Positions 37,780 to 47,355 of a stretch of 64,000 nt of DNA are shown here, one piece after another. Position numbers and translations under genes: made by a program. Below the pieces are notes generated by a model that did no database searches, was not told the origin of the DNA, and was given only the letters and a program-made list of their open reading frames with translations. Each line of letters begins with the position of its first letter. The stretch's first letter is position 1. Source of the stretch: DASSUW01 sp963830725 (GTDB lineage Bacteria; Actinomycetota; Thermoleophilia; Solirubrobacterales; Solirubrobacteraceae); assembly GCA_963830725.1 (NCBI GenBank), contig CAWHNO010000002.1, positions 186,001 through 250,000 of the forward strand. Direction: 5' to 3'.

Positions 37780-38413
37780 GGCGCTCGAGCACGTCGCCGA
37801 GGTCGCGCGGCGGCGGGACCCGCAGCTCGAAGACGACGTAGTCCTGCACCTCGGTGCGCATGCGCCCGCCGCGCCGGCGGCGCTGGGTGACGCGCAGCAG
37901 GTCGCCGTCGTCGCGCGCCACGTACAGGCGGATCCCCTCCGGCGGGATGGGTTCGACGACGTACGCCGCCCGCCCGCCGACGGCGTGCTCGCCGGTCACC
38001 CGCAGCGCCCGCTCGCGGACGAGCCGGACGGGGTCGACCACCGCCCCCTCGATCCACGGCCGCATCAGGAACTCGCGACCGGGCAGCCGGTGCAGCTCGG
38101 ACCGTCCGTCCCGTGTGAAGGTGCGGATGCCGCGCGGGTCGGCCACCTGCTGCAGCCCGCCGTCGCGCGTGGTGCGATGGGCGCTCCACCCCGCGCCGCC
38201 GAGGTCGAGCCAGACCTCGTCGCTGAAGCCGGACGGCGGCAGGTCCGGCAGGCCGGCCTCCGGCTGGATCCGGATCTCGTCGGTGACGACGTGCAGGACG
38301 CCGCGCGACGCCTCGAGCCTCCGCTCGAACGACTCGACCGCGTCCGGCAGCTCGTCGCCGGAGCCGCCGCACCCCGCGAGCACGAGTACGAGTGCGAGCG
38401 CGGCGCGTCTCAT
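37772..38413 (-). CDS. Predicted lipoprotein
   Basis: The 213-residue product starts with MRRAALALVLVLAGCGG, a lipoprotein signal peptide with a LAGC lipobox, so it should be anchored on the outer face of the membrane. The rest is beta-rich (VLHVVTDEIRIQP, YVVEPIPPEGIRLYV) and resembles LolA/LppX-like outer-surface lipid-binding folds only loosely. The ATG overlaps the stop of the upstream globin gene, so the two are co-expressed. Function unknown. Confidence 0.75.
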   Translation of the reverse strand: MRRAALALVLVLAGCGGSGDELPDAVESFERRLEASRGVLHVVTDEIRIQPEAGLPDLPPSGFSDEVWLDLGGAGWSAHRTTRDGGLQQVADPRGIRTFTRDGRSELHRLPGREFLMRPWIEGAVVDPVRLVRERALRVTGEHAVGGRAAYVVEPIPPEGIRLYVARDDGDLLRVTQRRRRGGRMRTEVQDYVVFELRVPPPRDLGDVLERLR

Positions 38414-38883
38414 CCCGGCCGGTAGGGCGGCGCGACGCCCCAGCCCCAGCGCGGGACGGGGGCGTGCTCGACGACATCGGCGCCCGGCTGTGAGTTCGCG
38501 AGGGCCAGGCGCGTCCCCCACTCGGCGTAGCCCATCAGGGCGGCGCGGAACTCCGGGTCGTCCGGCAGCCCGGCGAGATCCGCGGCGCGGCTCAGCAGCG
38601 TGACGAAGCGGAGCCGCATCTCGCCGGTGATGCCGAGCGCACGGTGCTTGGCCAGCATGTGCTCGTAGCCGCCGTGGCCCTCGGTGTAGCGCGCCGGACC
38701 GCCCATCACCTCGCACCACCACAGCGTCACGTTGCGGCGGTGCTCCTCGCTCACACGTCCGCCGAACAGGCCGGCCAGCTCCTCGTCAGCCTCCACGAGG
38801 TCATAGAACGCGTCCAGCCAGCGCCTGAACGCGGCTTCACCGCCGGCCCATTCGTAGATCGTCGGAACGGGCTCCTCGCTCAC
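38410..38883 (-). CDS. Truncated haemoglobin-like protein (group II, GlbO type)
   Basis: The 157-residue protein resembles actinobacterial GlbO: PTIYEWAGGEAAFRRWLDAFYDLVEADEELAGLF, the tryptophan-rich NVTLWWCEVMGGPARYTE segment, and the proximal histidine region MLAKHRALGI near residue 80. It should bind haem and oxygen or related ligands. The GTG at 38883 has TAGCGT 7 nt upstream. Its TGA overlaps the ATG of the lipoprotein gene. Confidence 0.85.
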   Translation of the reverse strand: MSEEPVPTIYEWAGGEAAFRRWLDAFYDLVEADEELAGLFGGRVSEEHRRNVTLWWCEVMGGPARYTEGHGGYEHMLAKHRALGITGEMRLRFVTLLSRAADLAGLPDDPEFRAALMGYAEWGTRLALANSQPGADVVEHAPVPRWGWGVAPPYRPG

Positions 38884-38890
38884 CCCCAGG

Positions 38891-38896
38891 ACGCTA
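38891..38896 (-). promoter_or_regulatory. Predicted -10 element (TAGCGT)
   Basis: On the minus strand TAGCGT ends 7 nt before the GTG of the truncated globin gene, which predicts a leaderless start. Confidence 0.55.
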
Positions 38897-39015
38897 CACC
38901 GGCTTGCGTCCCGCGTTGACGAGGCGCGTCGGCCCTGGTGTCCTCCGGACTGCGCGTGGCCCCTTCCTCGGGTCGAAGGCTTCATAAACCTGAGCGCGCG
39001 CCGACGCGTAGTCCT

Positions 39016-39021
39016 TACCGT
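39016..39021 (+). promoter_or_regulatory. Predicted -10 element (TACCGT)
   Basis: TACCGT ends 7 nt before the ATG at 39029 and decides for that start over the GTG at 39020, which would lie inside the promoter. Confidence 0.55.
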
Positions 39022-39028
39022 GAGAGCT

Positions 39029-39695
39029 ATGGCGACCGTGGTGGCTCGCGGGCTGGTCAAGACCTACGGCGAAGGCCGCGCCTCTCGGCGCGTGCTCGAC
39101 GGTGCGGACCTGACCGTCGAGCCCGGTGAGGTCGTCGCCGTGCTGGGACGCTCAGGATCGGGCAAGTCGACCCTGCTGCACCTGCTCGGCGGGCTCGACC
39201 GGCCGGAGGCGGGCACCATCGAGGTGGCGGGCGAGCCGGTGACCGGCGCGAGCGAGCGTGAGCTGAGCGCGCTGCGCCGGCGCCGGATCGGCTTCGTGTT
39301 CCAGTTCTTCCACCTGCTGCCGGAGCTGACCGGCGAGGCGAACGTGCTGCTCGCCGGGCGGGTGCGCGGCGCGCACCCGGCGGCCGCGGAGCGCGCGCAC
39401 GATCTCGATCGACCGGCTGGGGCTGAGGCCGGTCGCCGGCGCGCTGCCCGGCACGCTCTCGGGCGGCGAGCAGCAGCGGTTCGCGATCGCCCGGGCGCTG
39501 GTCAACGACCCGGCGCTGGTACTGGCCGACGAGCCGACCGGCAACCTCGACGTCGAGGCCGGCGCCGAGGTGCTGCGGCTGCTGCGCGCGGGCGCGGCCG
39601 ACGGCCGCGCGGTCGTGCTGGTCACGCACGAGCCGGCGGCGGCCGCGGTCGCCGACCGCGTCCTGACGCTGCGCGACGGGAGGCTCGTCGCGTGA
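39029..39695 (+). CDS. ABC transporter ATPase, MacB/LolD type (one frame break)
   Basis: The corrected 221-residue protein is an ABC ATPase with Walker A GRSGSGKST, the signature LSGGEQQRFAIARAL, Walker B ALVLADEPTGNLD and the H-loop LVTHEP. The FQFFHLLPELT block is typical of the MacB/LolD/FtsE-like group that works with FtsX-fold permeases. One extra base near 39405 breaks the frame between the Q-loop and the signature. Its stop overlaps the GTG of the permease, so they form one exporter. Confidence 0.92.
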
Positions 39696-41972
39696 TCGCG
39701 CTCGCGCTCGCGGGCCTGCGCGCGCGCCGCGGACGCACGCTGCTCGCGGCCGCGGGCGTGCTGGCGGCGTCGCTCGTGGTCGGGACCGGTGCCACGGTCG
39801 GCTACGGCCTGGCGACGGGATTCGATCGCGCCGCCGACCAGGCCGGGCTGCCGGACGTGATCGCGCGCTTCGACCCCGAGCCGCGCTCCACCCTGGACGA
39901 GCGCGTGCGCGCGCTGCCGAACCTGGCCGCGCGCTCGTACCGGTTCGAGCGCACGAACGTCGGGCTGTGGGCCGGCGGCCACCACAACCACCGCGGGGCG
40001 ATGCACGTCGTGATGGGCGGCCGGCGCGGCTACCTGGTCGTCGACGGCCGCGACCTCTCAGGCCGGCCGGGCGAGGTCGTGATCGAGCAGGGCCTGGCGC
40101 GCGAGTGGGACCTCTCGGTCGGCGACCGGCTCGCCGTCGCGCGGCCCGACGACGGGAGCGTCATCGTCGGCATCTCCGTCTCGCCCGACAACGTCGCGTA
40201 CCCGCTCGCACGCGCGGCGCGCGTGTACGTGCCCGAGCGCTTCGCGGGCGCCGAGCCGGCCAACGTCGCGCTGCTGTGGCTCAACGACCCGTCGAAGGCC
40301 GACGTCACCCTGACGCAGGCGCGCTCGGTGTCCTTCGGCCTCGGCCGACTCGAGTTCGTCACGCGCGAAGGGGTCCGCGTGCTGCTGAGCCAGGCGGCGG
40401 GGATCGTGATCTCGCTCCTGGTCGCGTTCTCGCTGGTGGCGCTGGTCGCGGCCGGCACGATGCTGGCGGCCGGCGCCCACGCCGACGTCCAGCGACGGCT
40501 CGGCGCCTTCGGCGTGCAGCGGGCGCTGGGGTTCTCGCCAGCCCGGATCGCGGCGCTTCAGGCGACCGAGGCGGCGGTCGTCGCGCTGCCCGCCGCGGCG
40601 CTCGGGATCGCGCTGGGGACGCTGGCGGTGGCCGGCCCGGCCGCCGGCCTGCTCGCGTCGCTCAACGAGCGGCCACCGGGCGCTTCGCTGATGCTGCCGC
40701 TGGCGGCCGCGCTCGCCGGCGTGGTGCTGATCGTGGTGGCCGCGGCGACGTGGCCCGCGTGGCGCGCCGCGCGGCGGCCGCCGGTCGAGATCCTGCGCGG
40801 CGGTCCGATCGCAGCGCCCGTCCGCCGGCGATCGTGGCGTGGCCGGTCGGAAACCGCCGGCGCGCTGCCGCCCCGTAGCCCGCGCTCGTCCGGCGGCGGC
40901 CTCGTCGCGCTCGGTGCGCGCTTCGCGACCGCCGCCCGTGCGCGCTGGATCGCGGCGGTGGCCACGATCGGCGTCTGCGCCGGCGTCGTCACGCTCATGC
41001 TCGCGCTCGCCTCGCTGCTCGAGCGGCTGCGCGACGACCCCGGGACGGTCGGCAAGCGGTATCAGCTCACCGTGCAGCTGAACGCCGCCTCGCTCGCCGA
41101 CGTGCGGTCGGTGCCCGGAGTGGCCGACGCCGGTCCGCGGTACGTCACCGACGCGGCGGACTCGTTCCGGCTCGACAAGCCGTTCCGGATCGTCGCCTAC
41201 CCCGGCGACCACACGCGCTTCGAGGCGCCGCCGCTGGCCGCCGGGCGGCGGCTGCGGAGCGCGGACGAGATCGAGGTCGGGCTCGGGCTGGCCGACGCGC
41301 TCGGCCTGCGGCCGGGCTCGGCGCTCGCCGCGCAGGTGGCCGGCGGCGGCGAGGTCCGCTTCCGCGTGGCCGGCGTGGTGCGGGCGCTGGAGAACGACGG
41401 CCGGATCGTGTGGGCGCGGCCGGATCGGCTCGGTGACCTGTCGTCGTCGGTCGCCGTCCGGCTCGATGGCGGCGCCGACCGCTCGGCGGTCGAGCGCCGG
41501 CTGGAGGCGATCGGCGCGCCGCCGCACGCGGGTGGGCGGCGCGAGCACCCGCAACGCGCAGTTCCTCGGCGTGCTGGCGGCGGTGCTGCGCGGCGTCGGG
41601 CTCGCGGTCGGTCTCGTCTGCCTGTACGCGCTCGTGCAGGCGCTGGCGATGACCGCGCGCGAGCGGCGCGGCGCGGTGGCGCTGCTGCGCGCGTGCGGCG
41701 GCGACGGCAGCACCGTCGCGCTCGTCCTGCTCGGCGCCGCCGCCGCCGTCGCGGTGCCGGGCGCGCTGCTGGGGGTGGCGCTCGAGGCGGCGGTGCTCGG
41801 GCCCGTGGTGGCGCGGCTGGCCGCCGGCTTCGCCTCGCTGCCGATCGCGCCGACCCCCGGCCAGGTCGTCCTCGTGGTCGCCGGCCTGCTGGCCTTGGCG
41901 GCAGCGGCGACCGCGCTCGTGGCCCGGCGCGTGCTGCGCGAGCCCGTCGTCGCGGGATTGCGGGAGGAGTGA
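39692..41972 (+). CDS. ABC transporter permease, FtsX/MacB-like, double module (one frame break)
   Basis: The corrected 759-residue protein has an N-terminal helix, a large extracytoplasmic domain (about residues 40-220), three helices (about 230-370), then a second copy of the same plan ending in three helices (about 615-750). This is the double FtsX layout of ABC exporters for lipids or lipoproteins. One extra base near 41530 separates the last helical bundle. It pairs with the preceding ATPase. The substrate is unknown; co-transcription with a secreted phosphoesterase suggests envelope biology. Confidence 0.88.
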
Positions 41973-43416
41973 TGGCGCGCGCCGCGTCCCGCCATCCTCG
42001 CCCTCGCCCTCGCGCTCGCCGCTGCCCTCGTCGTGCTTGCCTTCGTGCTCGCCGGCCCCGGCGGCGTCGGCTCCGCGAGCCCGACCGCGGCGACCTCGAC
42101 GCTCGATTCCACCCTGATCGACCGCGACGGCGACGGCTTCCTCGAGCGCGGCCCCGGCGAGCCGCTGCGCGGGCCGCGCGGCGGGCGCGTGCTGGCGACG
42201 TTCGGCCAGATCACCGACGCGCACGTGCGCGACGAGGAGTCGCCCGCCCGCGTGCCGTTCCTCGACCGTCTGGGCGCGCCGCTGAGCTCCACGTTCCGCC
42301 CGCACGAGGCGTTCTCCACCCAGGTCCTCGACGCCGCCGTGCGCGCGCTCGGCCGCGAGCGCCCACAGGCGGTGGTGGTGACCGGCGACCTCGTCGACTC
42401 GGCCCAGGAGAACGAGCTCGAGCAGGCGCTCGCCGTGCTCGGCGGCGGGGTCGTCGCGCCCGGACAGCGGCGCGCTCGGCTACGACGGCGTGCAGGCCGG
42501 CTCCAACCCCGATCCCTTCTACTTCCGGCCCGACCACGACGCGCCGCGCCACCCGGGCGCGCTGGCCGCCGCGCAAGGACGCTTCCGGGCCGCCGGGCTG
42601 CGGGTGCCGTGGTATCCGGCGGTCGGCAACCACGACGTGCTCGTGCAGGGCGAGGTGCCCGCCACCGAGGCGATCGAGACGGTCGCGCTCGGCGACCGCA
42701 TGGTGACCGGGCTCGACCCCGCGTTCCTGCCGCCGACGCTCGACGAGGACGACGCCGCGGAGGCCGTCGACGCGCTGCTGACGCAGGGCGAGGTGTTCGG
42801 CCGCGCCGAGACCGTGCCGGCCGATCGCGCGCGCCGCCATCTCGCTCCCGCGGAGCTGGTCGAGCGCCTCGCGGCCGCCGCCGGCGTGCAGCCCGCCGCG
42901 GCCGGCCGGCTCGACTATGCGTTCGAGCTCGGCCCGGAGGTGCGCGGGATCGTGCTCGACACCGCGAACCGCGCGGGCGGCTCGCGCGGGCTCGTCACCG
43001 CCGAGCAGGTGGCGTGGCTGCGGGCGCAGCTCGACACGAGCCGGTGGACCATCGTCTTCGCCCACAACCCGCTCGAGAGCTCCGACGGCGGCGAGGCGGC
43101 GCTCGCCGCGCTCGACGCCGCGCCGCGCGTGGCGGCAGTGGTGTCCGGCAACCGCCACCGCAACCTGATCAGGTCGCGCGGCTACTGGCTGATCGGCACC
43201 TCGTCGCTGGCCGACTTCCCGCAGCAGGCGCGCATGTTCCGGCTGCGCGAGGCGGACGGCGGCGCCGTGCTCGAGACCTGGATGGTCGACCATGACGGCC
43301 GCGGGCTGGCCGGCACGGCGCGCGAGCTCGCGTACCTCGACGCCCAGGGCGGGCGCCCGCAGGGCTTCGCCGGCCGGTCTACCGACCGCAACGCGCGGCT
43401 CTTCGTGCAACCGTAG
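41972..43416 (+). CDS. Secreted metallophosphoesterase (PPA1498-like), two frame breaks
   Basis: The corrected 480-residue protein has an N-terminal hydrophobic signal segment (ILALALALAAALVVLAFVLA) and calcineurin-like phosphoesterase motifs FGQITDAHV, VVTGDLVDSAQ, YPAVGNHDVL and FAHNPLE. The final motif is SGNRHRN in place of the usual GHxH, a variation seen in this subfamily as I recall it. Extra bases near 41983 and 42461 break the frame. The ATG overlaps the permease stop (TGATG). It probably hydrolyses phosphoesters outside the membrane. Confidence 0.85.
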
Positions 43417-43420
43417 GGCG

Positions 43421-43769
43421 ATGGCGAGACTCCTGCTCGGCGCGTTCTTCCTCGCCGCCGGGTCGCTGCACTTCCTGAGGCCGAAGCCGTACGTGGCGAC
43501 CGTGCCGGACGCGCTGCCGCGCAAGCTCGAGCTCGTCTATGCCAGCGGCGTCGCCGAGATCGCCGGCGGCGCCGGCGTGCTGGCGGCGCCCACCCGGCGC
43601 GCCGCCGGCTGGTGGCTGATCGCGACGCTGGTCGCGGTCTTCCCGGCCAACGTGAACATGGCCCTCAACGCCGACCGCTTCCGCTCCGTCCCGCGAGGGG
43701 CTGCTGTGGGCGCGCCTGCCCGTGCAGGCGCTGCTGATCGCCTGGGTGTGGCGCGTCGCGGTGCGATGA
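43421..43769 (+). CDS. DoxX-like membrane protein (one frame break)
   Basis: After removing one base near 43692 the 115-residue product shows four hydrophobic helices and the DoxX pattern LLLGAFFLAAGSLHFLRPKPY, VYASGVAEIAGGAGVL and NMALNADRF. Its function is unknown; relatives take part in redox or quinone-linked processes. The stop overlaps the ATG of the PrpD-like gene, so translation is coupled. Confidence 0.8.
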
Positions 43770-44893
43770 ACGACCACCGGCCCGCCCTGCTCGACTGGCT
43801 CGCGTGCGCGTACGGCGGCCGCGGGCAGCGCGCGGCCCAGAGTGCGCGCGCCGCGGGCGACGGGCTGCTCGAGCGCGTCGCCTGGCTCGGCACGGCCGGT
43901 CACGTGCTCGACTTCGACGACACCTACCTGCCGGGGATCGCGCACCTGAGCGCGCCGACCGCGCCGGCGGCGATCGCGCTCGCGGCGGCGCTCGACCGCA
44001 GCGTCGGCGACGCGATCGACGCGTATGCCGCGGGCTTCGAGGCGATGGGCCGCCTGAGCCGTTCGCACGACCTGTACGCGGGCGGCTGGCATCCGACCGC
44101 GGTCTGCGGGGCGGCGGGCGCGGCGCACACGGCGGCGCGGCTGCTCGGGCTCGACGCGGAGCGCGCCGGCGCGGCCGAGCGGCTGGCGCTGCTGCAGGCC
44201 GGCGGCCTGCGCGCGGCGTTCGGCTCCGACGGCAAGGCGCTCCAGGTCGGCCTGGCGGCGGCGGCCGGCGTGCACGCGGCGCGGATCGCCGCCGGCGGTG
44301 CCGTGATCACCGCCGACGTGATGGGCCACGCCGCGGGCTTCGCGGCGGCCTTTGGAGCCGAGCGGGAGACAGACGGTGGCGCGGCGATCGACGAGAACTG
44401 GATCAAGCCGTGGCCGTGCTGCTTGATGAGCCACAGCGCCGTGCAGGCCGCCGCGCAGGCCCGCGAGGCGCTGGCCGGCTCGGGCCGGCCGATCGAGGTC
44501 GCCGTCCACCCGGTCGCCCGGCGCGCCGCGGCCTACGACGACGTCGCCGACGGCCTGCAGGCCAAGTTCTCGATCCCCTACCTGGTCGCCTACGTCGTCC
44601 TGCACGGCGAGCCGCAGCCGGCCAGCTTCGACGGCGTCGACGCGCACGCGCGGGCGCTGGCACGCGAGCGCGTGCGCCTGGCGACCGACGACGGGCTGCG
44701 GCAGGCCGAAGCCGTGCTCATGCTCGACGGCGAGGAGGTCGCCCGCGTCCCCGCCTCGCGCGGGTCGCCGGAGGCGCCGATGGACGCGGCGGGGCTGCTG
44801 GCCAAGTGCCGGATGCTGGCCGGCGAGCGCCTCGACGGGCTGCTCGACGACCCCGGCGCGCCGGCTCAGGTCCTGCTCGACGCGCTGGCCTGA
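43766..44893 (+). CDS. MmgE/PrpD family protein
   Basis: The 375-residue protein matches the MmgE/PrpD family (2-methylcitrate dehydratase, cis-aconitate decarboxylase, iminodisuccinate epimerase): HVLDFDDTYLPGIAHLSAPTAPAAIALA, SHDLYAGGWHPTAVCGAAGAA, DGKALQVGLAAAAGV and KPWPCCLMSHSAV. It is about 70 residues shorter than typical, missing the first helices, which may be real because the ATG is coupled to the upstream stop. The exact substrate cannot be told. The last 28 nt overlap the convergent phosphatase gene. Confidence 0.85.
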   Translation: MNDHRPALLDWLACAYGGRGQRAAQSARAAGDGLLERVAWLGTAGHVLDFDDTYLPGIAHLSAPTAPAAIALAAALDRSVGDAIDAYAAGFEAMGRLSRSHDLYAGGWHPTAVCGAAGAAHTAARLLGLDAERAGAAERLALLQAGGLRAAFGSDGKALQVGLAAAAGVHAARIAAGGAVITADVMGHAAGFAAAFGAERETDGGAAIDENWIKPWPCCLMSHSAVQAAAQAREALAGSGRPIEVAVHPVARRAAAYDDVADGLQAKFSIPYLVAYVVLHGEPQPASFDGVDAHARALARERVRLATDDGLRQAEAVLMLDGEEVARVPASRGSPEAPMDAAGLLAKCRMLAGERLDGLLDDPGAPAQVLLDALA

Positions 44894-45627
44894 AGGCGGG
44901 CGAGCACGTCCGCATGCAGCGCCGGGTTGGCGGCGACGGCGCCGCGGCCGGTCGCCGTGCGCACCCCGTCGAAGTCGGTGAACACCGCGCCCGCCTCCTC
45001 CACGATCAGCTGCGCCGGCAGCAGGTCCCAGACGAAGCCGCGCGGCGCGAAGGCGGCGTCGACGGCGCCCTCGGCCAGCAGCATCAGCGCCAGGAAGGAC
45101 TCGAAGCCGCCGCTCAGGCGGGCGGCCTTCAACACCGGCGTGGCGTCGATCTCGAAGCCCAGGAAGAGGTTGGCGTGCGCGACGAACGCGTCCTCGACGG
45201 CCGCCACCCGCGAGACCTCGATCCGCCGCCCGTCACGAAACGCCCCGCCACCGCGCAACGCCCACCAGCGCCGCCGCAGGGCCGGCGCCGACACCACCGC
45301 CACCAGCGGCCCGCCCGAGTCCTCGAGCGCGATCAGCGTGCCCCAGACCGGGATCCCGCGGGCGAACCACTCGGTCCCGTCGAGCGGGTCCAGCACCCAC
45401 CGCCGCTCGCCCGACCCGGCCTCACCGAGCTCCTCGCCCAGCACGCCGTCGCCCGGCCGCTCGGCCGCCAGCCGCGCGCGCAGCACCCGCTCCACCGCAC
45501 GGTCGGCCTCGGTCACCGGCGTCCCGTCGGCCTTCGCGAACGCCGCCTCGCCACGATCGAAAGCAGGCAGCGTCAGCGCATCCGCAGCGTCGGCCAGCGA
45601 GAGCGCAAGGGCGAGGTCATCGGCCAC
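44866..45627 (-). CDS. Inositol monophosphatase family protein (histidinol-phosphatase-like)
   Basis: The 253-residue enzyme has the metal-site motifs GEELGE, WVLDPLDGTEWFARG and FVWDLLPAQLIVEEAG of the inositol monophosphatase family; actinobacterial members include inositol phosphatases and HisN. I chose GTG 45627 because TAGTGT lies exactly 7 nt upstream; the GTG at 45636 would fall inside that element. The stop lies inside the convergent PrpD-like gene. Confidence 0.87.
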   Translation of the reverse strand: MADDLALALSLADAADALTLPAFDRGEAAFAKADGTPVTEADRAVERVLRARLAAERPGDGVLGEELGEAGSGERRWVLDPLDGTEWFARGIPVWGTLIALEDSGGPLVAVVSAPALRRRWWALRGGGAFRDGRRIEVSRVAAVEDAFVAHANLFLGFEIDATPVLKAARLSGGFESFLALMLLAEGAVDAAFAPRGFVWDLLPAQLIVEEAGAVFTDFDGVRTATGRGAVAANPALHADVLARLQASASSRT

Positions 45628-45634
45628 CCGCCGC

Positions 45635-45640
45635 ACACTA
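45635..45640 (-). promoter_or_regulatory. Predicted -10 element (TAGTGT) formed at the edge of a palindrome
   Basis: On the minus strand the final TTAG of the palindromic element supplies the first bases of TAGTGT, which ends 7 nt before GTG 45627. Confidence 0.5.
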
Positions 45641-45661
45641 AGGGGGTCAGACCCCCTTAGT
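45637..45661. repeat. 25-nt palindromic element (copy 2)
   Basis: ACTAAGGGGGTC and GACCCCCTTAGT flank a central A. It has the same core as copy 1 but five Gs instead of four, and lies directly upstream of the phosphatase gene. Confidence 0.75.
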
Positions 45662-45703
45662 CCCGGTCCGTCGCGCGCTGACGCGGGTCAGGCCCTGCTT
45701 GCG

Positions 45704-45732
45704 CAACTAAGGGGGTCAGACCCCCTTAGTTG
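45704..45732. repeat. 29-nt palindromic element (copy 3)
   Basis: Perfect arms of 14 nt (left arm CAACTAAGGGGGTC) surround a central A, 43 bp from copy 2 in the same intergenic gap. Confidence 0.75.
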
Positions 45733-45738
45733 TTGGAT

Positions 45739-45774
45739 CCGGCCCCCCGAGCCCGGCCGGGCTCGGGGGGCCGG
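45739..45774. terminator. 36-nt perfect palindrome after the MFS gene
   Basis: CCGGCCCCCCGAGCCCGG and its exact complement meet without a loop, 6 nt downstream of the MFS stop. It should fold into a very stable hairpin and is the likely terminator, although no T-run follows. Confidence 0.6.
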
Positions 45775-45779
45775 ACGCT

Positions 45780-47234
45780 TTACGCGGCCATCGGGGCGGG
45801 CTCGAGCTCGCCGCGCCGGGCGGCCTCGGCGTGCTCGCGCGAGGCGCGGGAGGAGACCAGGACCATCGCGAGGATGGCGCCGGCGATCGCCAGCCCGGCC
45901 CCGACCGCGAAGGCGGCCTGGAAGCCCTCGGTGAGGGCCGACGGCATCTGCTGGCCCTCGGTCAGCGCGTCGGTGGTGCGGCTGTTGGCGACCGTGGCCA
46001 GGATGGCCAGGCCGAGCGCGCCGCCGATCTGCTGCGAGGTGTTGATCAGCCCGGACGCCAGGCCCGCCTCGTGCGCCTCGACCCCGCTCACCGCGGCCAC
46101 GGTCATCGACACGAAGGCAAGTCCGAGGCCGACGGCGGCGAGCAGCATCGGGCCGAGCAGATCGCTCAGATAGCTGCCGCTCACGTCCACCTGGGTGAAC
46201 CAGAGCAGGCCGGCGGCCGTCACGAACATGCCGGCGACCAGCACCGGCTTGAAGCCGAAGCGCGTCACCAGCCCGGCCGTCGCGCCTGCCGTGATGATGA
46301 TCCCCACCGCCAGCGGCAGATAGGCCAGCCCAGCCTCGAGCGCCGAGTAGCCGAGCACCTGCTGCATGTAGAGCGAGATGAAGAAGAACATCGAGAACAG
46401 CGCCGCCGCGATCAGCACGGCCGACACGTTGATGCCGGTGATCGTGCGGATCCGGAAGATGCCCGGGAACGGCATCAGCGGAGCCTTGGAGCGCCGCTCG
46501 ATGACGTAGAACGCGCCGATCAGGGCGAACGACAGCGCACCCAGGCCGAGCGTCTGCGCCGAGCCCCAGCCGGCGTTGTTCGCGTCCACCAGCGTGTAGA
46601 CGAGCAGCGACAGGCCGGCGGTCACGCTGATGGCGCCGGCGAAGTCGAAGTGCCTGCCCTCGGTGCGCGACTCGGGCAGCAGGCGGGTCGCCAGCGCGGC
46701 GGCGAGCAGGCCGACCGGCACGTTGACGAACAGCACCCACTCCCAGCCGGCCCACTCGGTCAGCATGCCGCCGAGCAGCACGCCGACGGCGCCGCCGGAG
46801 CCCGCCACCGCGCCCCAGACGCCCATCGCCTTGTTGCGCTCGGCGCCCTCCTCGAACAACACGGTCACGAGCGAGAGCGCGGCAGGTGACAACAGCGCGG
46901 CGCCGAGGCCCTGCACGGCGCGGGCGATGATCAGCTGAGCCTCGTTCTGGGCGAGCCCGCCCGCGAGCGAGGCGATCGCGAAGAGGATCAGCCCGATCGT
47001 GAACAGCCTCCGTCGGCCGAGCAGGTCGGCCATCCGCCCGCCGAGCAGCAGGAAGCCGCCGAAGACGAGCACGTAGGCGTTGACGACCCAGGACAGGTTC
47101 TCCTGGGAGAAGTTGAGGTCGGCGCCGATCGACGGCAACGCGACGTTGACGATCGAGGCGTCGAGGATGACGACGAACTGGGCGGCAGCCAGCAGCGCTA
47201 GCGCCGCCCACTTGCTCGGTGCAGCGGAAGACAT
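45780..47234 (-). CDS. MFS drug exporter, DHA2 (EmrB/QacA) family
   Basis: The 484-residue protein has about 14 hydrophobic helices, the N-terminal QFVVILDASIVNVALPSIG of the DHA2 group with its membrane aspartate, LLGGRMADLLGRRRLF (motif A), and the GSGGAVGVLLGGML antiporter motif. It should export a hydrophobic or cationic compound in exchange for protons. It diverges from the tetR-like gene, with shared promoters and two operator-like dyads between them, so repression by that regulator is likely. An AGGAG lies 9 nt before the ATG. Confidence 0.93.
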   Translation of the reverse strand: MSSAAPSKWAALALLAAAQFVVILDASIVNVALPSIGADLNFSQENLSWVVNAYVLVFGGFLLLGGRMADLLGRRRLFTIGLILFAIASLAGGLAQNEAQLIIARAVQGLGAALLSPAALSLVTVLFEEGAERNKAMGVWGAVAGSGGAVGVLLGGMLTEWAGWEWVLFVNVPVGLLAAALATRLLPESRTEGRHFDFAGAISVTAGLSLLVYTLVDANNAGWGSAQTLGLGALSFALIGAFYVIERRSKAPLMPFPGIFRIRTITGINVSAVLIAAALFSMFFFISLYMQQVLGYSALEAGLAYLPLAVGIIITAGATAGLVTRFGFKPVLVAGMFVTAAGLLWFTQVDVSGSYLSDLLGPMLLAAVGLGLAFVSMTVAAVSGVEAHEAGLASGLINTSQQIGGALGLAILATVANSRTTDALTEGQQMPSALTEGFQAAFAVGAGLAIAGAILAMVLVSSRASREHAEAARRGELEPAPMAA

Positions 47235-47299
47235 GTGGGGAGCTCCTGGGGAGGAAGGAGTACGTCGGGCCCTGGCTGACCAACCAGGTATCAGATATG

Positions 47300-47317
47300 G
47301 AACCTGAATTCCGGTTC
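47300..47317. promoter_or_regulatory. Operator-like dyad 1 in the MFS/TetR gap
   Basis: GAACCTGAATTCCGGTTC has 5-bp arms (GAACC/GGTTC) and covers the predicted transcription start of the MFS gene. The GGAAT/TTCCGG elements recur in dyad 2. Confidence 0.5.
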
Positions 47318-47325
47318 TGGATAGT

Positions 47326-47355
47326 ACAATACGGAATTGACGTTCCGGTTGTCAA
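47326..47355 (-). promoter_or_regulatory. Promoter of the MFS exporter
   Basis: On the minus strand TTGACA (47355-47350) and TATTGT (47331-47326) are separated by 18 bp. The predicted start near 47319 leaves a leader of about 85 nt. Confidence 0.6.
47332..47347. promoter_or_regulatory. Operator-like dyad 2 in the MFS/TetR gap
   Basis: CGGAATTGACGTTCCG has arms CGGAA/TTCCG. It fills the spacer of the MFS promoter and overlaps the -35 of the tetR promoter, so one bound dimer could block both. Confidence 0.5.
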
